DNA from: Hyaloscypha bicolor E
Lineage: Eukaryota; Ascomycota; Leotiomycetes; Helotiales; Hyaloscyphaceae
Direction: 5' to 3'
Length of the DNA: 64,000 nt
Assembly: GCF_002865645.1 (NCBI RefSeq)
Contig: NW_020194555.1
Location: forward strand, 2,196,288-2,260,287
Below, in pieces: positions 38,301 through 47,776 of this stretch; within the stretch, counting starts at the first letter, position 1; every line of letters starts with the position of its first letter. The position numbers and the translations under genes were made by a program. Below the pieces are notes generated by a model. That model was not told the DNA's origin. It was given only the letters and a program-made list of their open reading frames with translations, and ran no database searches.

Positions 38301-41111
38301 TCAAATCGTTCAGAAGAAGCTCAATTCTTCAACTGAGAACTTTTCAACCCGCATTTTGAGACCGGGTGAAGAGTTTGAGGACTTTATGGGTCGCTTCAAA
38401 GCCGAATCCACGGCTTTGGCAATTGAGAAGCAGGTACTATTGCAGGTGCATTGCGTTTCCGCAGAACAGTCCAAATATTTGGTGATTGCCATTTCTCATG
38501 CACTGTATGATGGAACATCTCTCCGCTCCATTCACGATGATATCCAGCGAACCTATCACGGAGAGTTGAAGCCTCGACCAGAGTTCATGCCGTTCTTGGA
38601 AGAGGTCTTCCAATCAACAACCGAGGAAGCAAAGAAATTCTGGAGGACAACTTTGTCAAACCTCCCCCCTGCAAGATTCCCTCGAGAGGAGCTCTTTGAT
38701 GATCTGGATGGGAGTCAGAGCACGAGATCGGAAAGGCGCTCTCGAGTTCCACTCCAGAAGATCGAGCAACTTTGCAAATTTTCAAGAATCACCATGCAAA
38801 CCCTGGGACAGACTTGCTGGGCTCTCGTTCTGGCTCACCTGATGGGCCAGCTCGATGTCGTCTTTGGCTCTGTCCTCTCGTGTCGTGATTCGGAAGACGC
38901 CAATGAGGTTATGTTTCCTTTGATGAATACTGTGGCTGTGAGATCGGTACTTCATGGAAGGTTACTCGACATGCTGAAGTACATGCAAGAGATGAGCGAT
39001 ATGACAAGAGGTTATCAGCATTTCCCACTGGGGACCGCGCAAGCGTATGCTCTGGCTTCAAGGCAGGGCCAAACCTCAACCAAGGATACGGCACTATTCG
39101 ATACTCTGTTCATCTACCAAGGTCGCCGTTCGACAACCGGAAGTGATCGGCTGTACGAGTCAGTTTACGGGGCTTCCGATGTCGAGTTTCTAGTCTGTGC
39201 CGAAATGGAGATTGTTGAGGATGAATATGTCTCATGGACAACGGCTTGCAAGTCAGTTGCTGCCACAGATCCAGAAGGGATCATCGATGCACTCGAGAGT
39301 GTTCTCGAGCATATTATTGGCAATCCCGGGACTCAAACAATCATCACAGATCCGGAGGGCATTTCAGTCTGCGGTTTGCCGAAATTCAAGAAATCTGAGA
39401 CCAAGACAGCGCCTGCTGGTACTCAGCCAATAAATGGTGTCGACGGTGAATGGTCGAGTACGGAGGTCACAATTCGCAAAGCCCTTCATGAGATCTCAGA
39501 TGTTCCTGAGGATGCGATTCGCAAGGACTCAACTATTTTTCATCTCGGTCTTGACTCGATACTGGTCCTCAAGCTTCCTGCTCTTCTCAAGAAATGTGGC
39601 ATCAAGCTTAGTGTTTCTGATATCCTCAGGGAACAGACAGTGTATGGTATGGCGAACGCTGCACAGGGTTCGAAATCAGACGTCAACGGGACTCTAGATG
39701 TTGACTCCATCCTCGCAGCTGCGGTGCCTGCTGAAGAATTATCTTCTGCGCTTCTCGAACTCGAGAAAGAGGTAGGAGAGATTCAGTACATCATGCCTGC
39801 GACGGCTGGAGAGTTGTTTATGATCAGACAATGGCAAGCTTCTCAAGGAGCTATGTTCTATCAAACTTTCATCTACTCTCTATCTGGGCCAATCGATAGG
39901 TCGAAGTTTGAGACAGCTTGGAGTGAGCTTCTGGGACGGCATGATATCCTTCGGACTGGCTTCTTGGAACTTGGTACAGATATTGCGCAGGTTGTGTTCA
40001 AGAACCCTATGAATGAGGTGATCTATCATCCAGAGAGAAGTGACTCAAAGATTCGGAAGCATCGAAAAGACCTGAGGCTCCCTCCTGTGAACTTGGTGGT
40101 GGAGGGAGCTGAAGCTTCATCATCCATAGTGAAGATAATGCTTCATCATGCTCTGTATGACGGCATCAGTCTCCCAATCTTGATAAAGGAGTTCCAGTCT
40201 TTGTACCGAGGAAAGGCTGTGACGGAAACTTCACATGGATTTAAATCATTCATCGCTCAGTCAGTCTCAGCGTCATCCCCGAATTCGATGCAGGAGAAAT
40301 GGAAGTCATATCTAAACCACTGTACACTATTTCCGAGTCGCAGCACCGACGATACCGCATTTACGAAGAGCAAGAAGCGAATGGAAGTCTTCCATCCCCT
40401 AAACCAAGTATCAAATATCAAGCAACTCGCTCAAGACTCAGGAGTCAGCATCGACGCCCTATTCCTCGCAGCAGCTTCCAAGATCTACGCTTCCAAACTT
40501 CCTTCCGACTCTGCCACCCAAGTCGTCTTTGGCATCTACCTCGCAAACCGGTCCCCCTTCGGGGAAGACCTTTCAAATCTAGTAGCACCAACACTCAACC
40601 TCTTGCCGCTTCGTGTGCAAGATCCGCTTTCTAGAACTATTCCAGAGCTTGCGAAAGTGATACAGAAAGACATCCACATGATTAGCAGCAAAGAAATGGT
40701 GTCTGCTTCACTGGCTGATATTTACACCTGGACTGGGGTGCGAGTAAATTTCTTCGTCAATATTTTGAAGTCTGCCAATCCTGGAATTAAATCGAAGCAA
40801 GAAAGCAAGAGAGAGGAGTGGATCGCAGTACAAGATCTGGGAAAGAGAGCAGAGGTTGTGGATGAAGTTGTGAATGAGGATATAAAGGTCCCGAGCGACG
40901 GAAGGTGTGATGCTTATTTGGTATTGTTCCTTTCCATGTCGAACAATCTGGGGTCAAGAGCTAACGACTAGAACAGTCATCAGTTGATCTAGAGTTCAGA
41001 TATCACAGGGATGATAACAAACTGGATGTGGGTGTTTTCGCGCCTACGGAGATGCTGCCAGTTGAGGAGGCGGAGTCCATGATTGGGGAGTTTCTGAGGG
41101 TCTTTGAGTGA
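26358..41111 (+). CDS. sidC: Ferrichrome-type siderophore NRPS (SidC/NPS2 family)
   Basis: Four exons (26358-27666, 27797-37452, 37501-40920, 40977-41111) give 4839 residues. Domain order by motif, with approximate residues: A1 1-515, T1 (GLDSL, 567), C1 630-1040, A2 1065-1565, T2 (GIDSI, 1627), C2, T3 (GLDSI, 2172), C3, A3 2675-3180, T4 (3235), C4, T5 (3775), C5, T6 (4338), C6 to the end. This is ATC-ATC-TC-ATC-TC-TC. All three A domains keep the TSG[ST][ST]GTPKG loop; the first specificity-code residues are D-V-F, D-V-F and D-V-M. Every C domain keeps the second His and the Asp of HHxxxDG, although C1 (YHALYDA), C4 (FHGLYDG) and C5 (SHALYDG) lack the first His. There is no thioesterase, and a terminal C domain is expected for cyclisation. 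Such enzymes build ferricrocin- or ferrichrome-like iron stores from N5-acyl-N5-hydroxyornithine, Gly and Ser/Ala. The exact product cannot be read by eye. Confidence 0.93.
27667..27796 (+). other. Unusually long first intron of the NRPS with an internal acceptor
   Basis: At 130 bp it is more than twice the other introns of this gene (48 and 56 bp). It interrupts the A8 motif, and only the 27667-27796 excision restores RGQRVELGEIEE. An internal TTTCAG at 27711-27716 follows a pyrimidine-rich run; using it would lead to an in-frame TGA within 20 codons. A CTGAC branch-like word lies at 27770, close to the distal acceptor. Confidence 0.7.
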
Positions 41112-41794
41112 GGATGAGAGTTACAGATAGAACTTGTTGCTTTTGCTTAATTTATTGAGGCGATGCATTGCTTGCGGCTGTTTTTAGCATTGATAGAACG
41201 TTGTTTTCATGCTTTGGCCATTATTTCTTGTGGGTGTGAATTGGCAGGACTCGAAATTTTTGGGGGAAGCCTTCAACCAAGACAGGCGCAAAAACTCCAA
41301 TGGCTCAGAGCATGAACACCGGATTTTCAGTATAGCACTCCCTAAATTGGGCTGCATTCACAGGGGTGCCTCTGAACCATCCACCATTCTGCCTGTATTT
41401 CCAAAAGTCATTGAACCAAGCCTGGAACATTGTGGACTCTGCCACTTCCCTTATGTCTCTCCTAACATTCTTACATCTCCTGATATTGTGGCATTTTGAG
41501 GAGGATGCCTCCTCCAGACTTGTTATCATTCAACCGCTATGCTTTTGACAATGTAATGAAACGCAATATCCTATATGATACAAAATGTTGCAGTGAGCCT
41601 CTATGTCTTGAAAGTTTCACTTCGCTCTACCAAAATAAAATAAGCCGCCCACGATTGAACACGAAAATACAAGAGCAGCAGCTCGCTCAAAAGGGCGCCA
41701 ACACAAAGGCATATAAATAACAACCCTGAACGTTGACGCCAACACCAAACACCACCTCCCAGAATCACTGCTAGTCCAAGCAGAGCTAGTAGTT
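41112..41794. other. Convergent intergenic region, nothing recognised
   Basis: This gap lies between the 3' ends of the NRPS and the duplicated-domain gene. I see only short frames with no family resemblance and no clear repeat. Confidence 0.5.
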
Positions 41795-43354
41795 CTACGC
41801 AGAAACAATATAACGTCTTGCCCTTGACAGATCAACTGGTTTCGAGGAGTTCCAGCAAGTGGAAATCGTCACGGAGTTGCCCTTTTCCAGTGGTGCCCCC
41901 TCCACTTGCTTGGCCTTGAGGAGGAGAGGTTGCCCGTCATAGAACATCACGCCGGAGAATGTGAGGCTTCCGTCCTTCGCTTTTTCAAAAATGCAATTAT
42001 TCTGCTGCTGATCGCTGCCCTGTTTTGTGCCATAATAACTGCCCTCCCCCCTCCATCTTAATAGCCATTTTTGTTGTCCGTCAGGACCTGGACCTGGCCA
42101 ACATCCGGTGGGTAAGACACATGCCTCTTCGAACCTCTTTACTGTCTCTGGCCCATCTCTCAAGCTTCCGAGCATAGGGCAGAACCTCATGTAACCTCTC
42201 AAGTCTCCAAAACTCAAACGTGCCCATAATTGACGTCCGACTCTCGTGTGCAATGGGTTGTTTGACACTTGGAAATGCATCGTCCAGGGCTTCTTCTTGT
42301 CAAACCCAAGGGCCGAGGCAAGATGTGGAAGCTCAACTTTCCATTCTCCTGCCACATCCCAGGCCCAGCGTGGAAGCGCTTCAATGACTTTACTCATTCC
42401 ACCGCGTCCGTTGGCCACTATGACAGGAGGTGCCTTTGAGATCGATTTCTCAGCCTGCTTCGTCATCGTTCTCATAAGACCACCGGCTGGCACAACTGAG
42501 CTTTCTTCCAATGAAGGTGCCGTTTGGACCCATTGCTTAGCCTTCATCCTCTTGAGTTGGTCAGCGACCGAGAAAAAAACAGGGATTTCTTCTGAAGGCT
42601 CATCATCATCGCTCGAATGGGCCTGATCACATTTTCTCAGGCTCTCCCATTTCGACACCAAGACTTGTAGTGGAACTGCAATTTCGGTTTCCAGGTTCCC
42701 GGTCTTCATCGCCTTGAAATTGAAAACACGGTTGTTGTAGTCGATATCAAAGGCAACTTCCACGCCGATATATTCTTTCCTTGAAGAGCCCTCATCCATC
42801 GAAACCTTAAACGAATTATTCAAGCCGTCGTCAACCAATTCGCCCAACCGCATCCCGCCGTCTTTTGCTCTCCACCTCATGACCCAGGACTCATGTCTCG
42901 GAACAGGCTCCAGTGCCTGCTCCAGCTCACACGCCTTTTCAAAGTCATCGAGATGAAATCTACCCAGAGGTCTTGATTTCATAGCCTCGCGGGGTGCCAT
43001 CCGCATGATTCCTTCAAGTTTGTCAAAGACAAACGTAGCATAGAGATGGTGGTCGACGCCGTTATTGAAGTGGAATAACTTCAGAGAAAACCCACTCGTA
43101 TCCACATCTTGATTGACACTTGTGATCTTGTACTGGCCCGCAATATCCCACTCAGCTTTCTGACTTGTATGGTATGATAAAGACTTGGCAACACGCTTTG
43201 AGCTTGGGTCTGAGTATTGAAATCCGCTTTTCCCTTCGTAAACACTGCTCAGCCGCCGCTTCAAGACATTTGTCGACTTAGGCTGGAGTACTTTCGAGGC
43301 AGGAGAGCCGCCATTACCCGATCGCTTCACCGTTTTGCCGACGCCTCGAGGCAT
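41795..43354 (-). CDS. Protein of unknown function with an internal duplication
   Basis: A single exon of 519 residues, starting at an ATG 184 bp from the divergent CLP1 start. I do not recognise a named domain. The protein contains two related halves. Residues about 67-225 hold EWDIAGQYKI, LYATFVFDKLEGIMRMAP, ESWVMRWRAKDGG, and VFNFKAMKTG. Residues about 345-505 hold WDVAGEWKVELP, LWARLSFGDLRGYMRFCP, QKWLLRWRGEGS and PLLLKAKQVEG in the same order. Each half would be mostly beta-strand, Trp-rich and about 160 residues. The first ~60 residues are basic and Ser-rich (KTVKRSGNGG, KRRLSS), and an acidic patch (SSDDDEPSEE) lies in the linker. No signal peptide or membrane span is visible; a nuclear or cytosolic location is a guess. 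Confidence 0.75.
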   Translation of the reverse strand: MPRGVGKTVKRSGNGGSPASKVLQPKSTNVLKRRLSSVYEGKSGFQYSDPSSKRVAKSLSYHTSQKAEWDIAGQYKITSVNQDVDTSGFSLKLFHFNNGVDHHLYATFVFDKLEGIMRMAPREAMKSRPLGRFHLDDFEKACELEQALEPVPRHESWVMRWRAKDGGMRLGELVDDGLNNSFKVSMDEGSSRKEYIGVEVAFDIDYNNRVFNFKAMKTGNLETEIAVPLQVLVSKWESLRKCDQAHSSDDDEPSEEIPVFFSVADQLKRMKAKQWVQTAPSLEESSVVPAGGLMRTMTKQAEKSISKAPPVIVANGRGGMSKVIEALPRWAWDVAGEWKVELPHLASALGFDKKKPWTMHFQVSNNPLHTRVGRQLWARLSFGDLRGYMRFCPMLGSLRDGPETVKRFEEACVLPTGCWPGPGPDGQQKWLLRWRGEGSYYGTKQGSDQQQNNCIFEKAKDGSLTFSGVMFYDGQPLLLKAKQVEGAPLEKGNSVTISTCWNSSKPVDLSRARRYIVSA

Positions 43355-43538
43355 GTTTCCAAAAAATGTAGGGTTATGTTGGAATGCTGACGCTCGTGTT
43401 CGCGTCTGAAAGTAAATAAACGCTTGGGCCTTGCAAGGCTGAGATTTCAGGGGTCCATCGCCTAACCAAGCCTTAAAAACTTATTGCCAGGGCTGCACCG
43501 GCAAGCTTTAACACCAGACAAAGAAAGAGCAAGACAAG
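43355..43538. promoter_or_regulatory. Short divergent promoter
   Basis: Only 184 bp separate the divergent ATGs of the duplicated-domain gene (minus) and CLP1 (plus), so their promoters must overlap. No TATA box or named site is obvious. Confidence 0.5.
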
Positions 43539-45118
43539 ATGGCGATGATCCCAGGCCTTGGGAATGCTGCTCCCACCGTAAGTTGACTTGTATTTGAAGG
43601 CGAGAGACCATATAATTGACTGCTGTCAGGCTACATTCTCAGCCCCGGCAATTGCAGCAACCGTAGCTGTTCACGAGCTCCGAGCAGAATCAGAATGGCG
43701 CTTCGAGGTCGCAATTGGACAGAAAATTGAAGTTCGAGTCAGTATATCTATAATAGGGCCAAATTTGTAGCTAACGGGTTCCAAGGTCATGTCAGGAACT
43801 GCAGAACTCTTTGGGACTGAGCTGGCCTTGAACCACATCTACACATTCTGGGGAACGAAGTCCTCAATATACACATGGCACGGCTGTCGAATCGAGGTTA
43901 CAGGATTGTGCGAGGAATATACAGCTGAGGAGACGCCTATGCTGCAATACGCCAACACACACTTTGCTTTAGAAAGGCTGCGGGACGAGGCACAGCAGAA
44001 GAGAGGGGAGGGCCCGAGAGTACTTCTGGTTGGGCCGAATAATTCTGGCAAGACGAGTTTAGTGAAGTTATTGACAGCATATGCAATACGAATGGGGAGA
44101 CAACCAATGGTCATCAATACAGACCCTAGAGAAGGATTGCTCTCAATACCAGGAACCTTGACAGCCACTCCGTTTGCTTCGATCATCGATGTTGAGCAAG
44201 GGTGGGGCAGCAGCCCGACAAGTACCTCGAGTCCAGTCCCTGTGAAGCTACCGCTATGTTATTACTATGGATTGGCGAGCCCGGAAGACAATACGAAGCT
44301 TTACAAGCCGATAGTGACAAGGTTGGCTTTAGCATCAACAAGCAGGCTGGCCGAGGATCAGATCATCAAGGAGACAGGAATGATTATTGACACCCCTGGA
44401 ATCATCTGTCAAGGAAAGGGAGGCTATGATTTAATATCACATATTGTGTCGGAATTCTCAGGTCAGTGAAATCTAGACGGAGTAGAGGAACTTGCTAATT
44501 TCTTTAGTCAACACCATTCTGGTATTGGGCTCAGAGAGACTACATATTGAGATGCAAAAGCGGTTCTCCGGTCATAGAACAAGTACAGGCGAATCTATCA
44601 CTCTCGTCAAGCTGGACAAATCTGGTGGTTGTGTGGATCGAGATGATACGTTCATGCAACAGACACAAGAGGCTGCCATCAAGGAATATTTCTTTGGTGA
44701 TTCGAAGAGCACATTGAGTCCACATACTCAACAAATGGGCTTCGACGATGTCATAATCTACAAAATCCGAGAAGGTGTGTTCGTGCTTTGTAAACATTGA
44801 TTTATCTAAGCTAACTACTTCATAGCGAATGCGATGTCGTTCCTACCAGGTGGGATGGAGGAAGAAGCGACGGGATTGTACGAAAAGGTTGAGCCAAATC
44901 CGGGGATGCTACATTGCATGCTGGCGGTGATGTATGCCACAACTTCAGATTCGCAAGACACAGTGAGGGATGCGAGCGTAATGGGCTTTGTGTACGTATC
45001 AGAAGTCGACGACAAGAAAAGGAGATTCAAAGTCCTGGCACCTATGAACACCAGGATCACAGATAGACCTTTGATTTGGGGAAGCTGGCCCGAAGCTTCA
45101 ATGAGCGTAATCGCCTAA
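43539..45118 (+). CDS. CLP1: Polynucleotide-kinase-fold mRNA cleavage/polyadenylation factor Clp1
   Basis: Five exons (43539-43577, 43630-43737, 43786-44461, 44508-44774, 44826-45118) give 460 residues. The N-terminal domain reads ESEWRFEVAIGQKIEVRVMSGTAELFGTEL across exons 2 and 3. The P-loop GPNNSGKTS begins near residue 132, followed by the Walker-B-like strand GMIIDTPGIICQGKGGYD and the C-terminal FLPGGMEEEATGLYEKVEP. Clp1 belongs to cleavage factor IA and bridges Pcf11 to the 3'-end processing machinery in the nucleus; the fungal protein binds ATP. Two of its four introns use GTCAGT instead of GTAAGT as donor. Length matches the family. The first exon of only 13 codons is supported by family alignment and by an in-frame ATG. 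Confidence 0.9.
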
Positions 45119-45428
45119 TGAATCATGCATTTGTGAGTCATTCGTTCCTCGATGCTTTGCTATGTGCGTCCAAACTTGACAATCATTTTGCTTGAGATTT
45201 GGAGGGTTTGAAGAGTATAATGTTTTGAGAGAATCGAGGACTTATTCCGATGTCCCCATCCGAAAGGTACAATACCAATATCCCTAAAGTCCTGAACGCC
45301 AGTCATTCCAAGCCCAGTCGTTCAGTCCGTCGTAATGTGGTTCATGATCACAAACCCTCCCCGGCCCCTCCATCCGATACATCTCCTTACAGCCTTCCCT
45401 CTGCCCCTAATCAAATAATGCTCTCTAC
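45119..45428. other. Convergent intergenic gap
   Basis: Only 310 bp lie between the stop codons of CLP1 and the Pmp3-like gene. Nothing beyond likely 3' untranslated sequence is visible. Confidence 0.5.
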
Positions 45429-45929
45429 TTAAGGGGTCTGTACCTTATTATCACCCTTCACAGCATCAGCATAGCTCGGTGGAACAGCACCGCCACTGCT
45501 TCCCTCGGCCGCGTTGTTACTCCATGCCCCGTTCGCACCCTGATGAACCGGAGGAGCAATCGGGGCAGTGCTCCCATAACCCTGATTCGATGGTACCGAG
45601 TTCTGAGGCACACGACGCTGAGTACCATTTGAGTTCTGCACGATCACGTATGTTACACGGCCGGTCTCCGCGTCCTGGAGAGCGTCGTAGTCGTGCTCAG
45701 GGAACTTCGCGATGATGTACCAGGCGTGGAGAAGACCGGGGATGTAGCCTAGCATACAGAGACAGATGTTGATGAGGGAGTCAGCGGAGCAGATGCCGCA
45801 TTTGACCCAGACTGTCGTGATTATTAGCATGTCTTCTGCACGAGTAACACCGATCGGCGGCAAAGCCTTACCTGCGAGAGGAGGGAATAGGATGGCGATC
45901 AGGCCCAAGAAGATATCAGGAGAGCACAT
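45429..45929 (-). CDS. Pmp3/UPF0057 family membrane protein, Sna3-like
   Basis: Two exons (45929-45872 and 45811-45429; intron 45812-45871) give 146 residues. The N-terminal 50 residues are the Pmp3/Rci2 core with two membrane spans: DIFLGLIAILFPPLAVWVKCG and SLINICLCMLGYIPGLLHAWYII. A hydrophilic tail of about 95 residues follows, ending with PPSYADAVKGDNKVQ, which contains a PPxY motif. Yeast Sna3 has the same plan and uses PPxY to bind the ubiquitin ligase Rsp5 for vacuolar sorting. Short Pmp3 proteins lack this tail, so a Sna3-like sorting protein at endosome or vacuole fits better than plain Pmp3. The first in-frame ATG is 45929; longer upstream reading has only a TTG. Confidence 0.85.
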   Translation of the reverse strand: MCSPDIFLGLIAILFPPLAGKALPPIGVTRAEDMLIITTVWVKCGICSADSLINICLCMLGYIPGLLHAWYIIAKFPEHDYDALQDAETGRVTYVIVQNSNGTQRRVPQNSVPSNQGYGSTAPIAPPVHQGANGAWSNNAAEGSSGGAVPPSYADAVKGDNKVQTP

Positions 45930-46264
45930 CTCGGTTTCTTGTTCGAGGTTTGGATTGTTGTACAAAGTTTGAGGAGTCGAATGATGGAATGTGAGGTCTG
46001 GTACGTTGTGTATTTAAGGCGAATGGATGGGGGGTCTCGTGAATGTAGTCTGCCTGGCGAGTAACAATGGGGAGGCTGGACGTCGTCACCTCTTCAATGG
46101 CCGAGAGTGGCTGAGTTTTGTGGCTTGTGCCCAAATTAGCCTAGTTTACCCCTCGGCTAGCGCCATCGATAAAGATCGGAGATCAGAAGCTCCGTCAAGG
46201 AGCAAAAAAGCTTCGAGCTCACCAATAAACTTTCGAAACTTAGGAAATTCGACCACCAGTCAAG
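45930..46264. promoter_or_regulatory. Divergent promoter between the Sna3-like gene and RPC37
   Basis: This 335-bp gap separates two divergent start codons. No distinctive motif stands out apart from the leader immediately before the RPC37 ATG. Confidence 0.45.
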
Positions 46265-47402
46265 ATGGGGGACATCGAGATGGAGAACGACCCTGATCCG
46301 ATCAAGGCTTCATATGATGTCTACATAAAACCACGCATTTCCGCCGACAAACAAATCTACGTCCTCCAGTTTCCGAATCGTGACTCAATGCAACATTACT
46401 CGGCAGCACACCAGTCACAGCCTTTCAAGATGCGAATCAAACCCAATGCTGGTATGGTCGAGATGGATGTTCCTATGGACGCGTTGCGGAATTACGATAG
46501 GGAGAAGGGAATCAAATGGGGGGAAGCAGTTAAGAAGAGCAATATGTCGAAGAATGGAGGAAGCCATGGCATGCCAGGGGGGTTTGGTATTGGAGGGGCA
46601 CAACCAAGTGGCCGGGGAAGAGGAAGAGGGCAAAATGCGGACGAAGAACTCAACCAGCAAAGGATATTGGAAGATTATGAAAACGCTGTGAAGAGGGAGC
46701 AGGTGTTGGTCAAGCAGACTTTGGGAGGACAATGCATTTCGAACGAGGAGACTACACCCCAATACATGATTGGGACTTTCCGCAAAAGTAGGACTCTTTC
46801 AAATTATTTCTTGATCATTCCTAATAAGTTCAGACCAGTTACATCTTACACCGGTTGACAACATTGTCCAAATGAGACCTCAGTTCCACCATATTGACGC
46901 ACACACCGAGCAAGAAAGATTTGGGCGAGTAAGAGATCCAGCAATGGCAGCAAGAGTCCAGGAAGCTCGAGCTATACACATGACGGTCAAGACAAATGTA
47001 GACGGGGAAGAGGAAACGACCGATACTATGGCCGAGAGGATTTCAGCTGCACAAGCCGAAGCATGGAAGACCCAAAGATATGTCGATGAAGACGATGTGG
47101 AGGCCTGGGAAGCATATGGGAAGCATCTCTTTGTTGGTGCAAATGCTGGGCTGGAAGACAATGAAGACCTCTTAGCCAGCGTGCCACAATTGAAGAGCAC
47201 GTTGGATGATGCTGAATACTTGGATACGATCAGTACCCCGAGAGATGCAGCAAAGCAGTCAAGGAGTAAGAAGGTTAGGAAGAACAGGGATAAGAAGGGT
47301 AAAGGGAAAGAGAATGCTGCTGAAGGAGCTGAGAGTGATACCTCAAGCACTCTGTCAGGTCCACCTTCGGACTCGGCAAGTGAGGAAGAGGATGCATCAT
47401 GA
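46265..47402 (+). CDS. RPC37: RNA polymerase III subunit RPC5/Rpc37 (Sin-like domain)
   Basis: Two exons (46265-46787 and 46834-47402; intron 46788-46833) give 363 residues. The N-terminus has the Sin-like/RPC5 block: DPIKASYDVYIKP, QIYVLQFPNRDSMQHYSAAH and RIKPNAGMVEMDVPMD. After the splice junction comes NQLHLTPVDNIVQMRPQFHH, the second conserved motif of the family, which validates the intron. A Gly/Arg-rich insert (GGAQPSGRGRGRG) sits between the two, and the C-terminus ends in a Lys-rich segment followed by a Ser/Asp/Glu tail. Rpc37 pairs with Rpc53 in Pol III and acts in initiation and termination of tRNA and 5S transcription. The Gly/Arg-rich insert is not part of the core and could be methylated. 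Confidence 0.85.
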
Positions 47403-47776
47403 TTGATTAATTTGTGGCTGATTACTTGCATTTCTGGAGTGGGAGAAAAGATACCCCGCATGGTTTGGAGCTTGGAACTTCATAGATAAAAATTAGACCA
47501 CTGGTTGTAGGAATATCAGAACAAAACTTCTCGCCTGACTTAAACGATTCCGTACTCCTAGTGATCAGATGTCTGAAACTGGCCATGAAAAAAGAGTCCC
47601 GAATGGTAATCTGTTTTGAGAGTTATTCGGGGGAAGGTATCCCTTAAGTCCGAAGCAGGAACGATAACCAAGCGATTAAGTACAAGGCGTTATGAGAGCT
47701 GCACAGCTTACCTGCAACAGCTCTCCCACAACCTTTTTCTTCATCCCATCCTCCATCCTGGTGACGAGGGTTCACA
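47403..47776. other. Intergenic gap upstream of DDB1
   Basis: 374 bp between two genes in tandem. No repeat or motif is recognised; presumably the 3' end of RPC37 and the DDB1 promoter. Confidence 0.45.
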
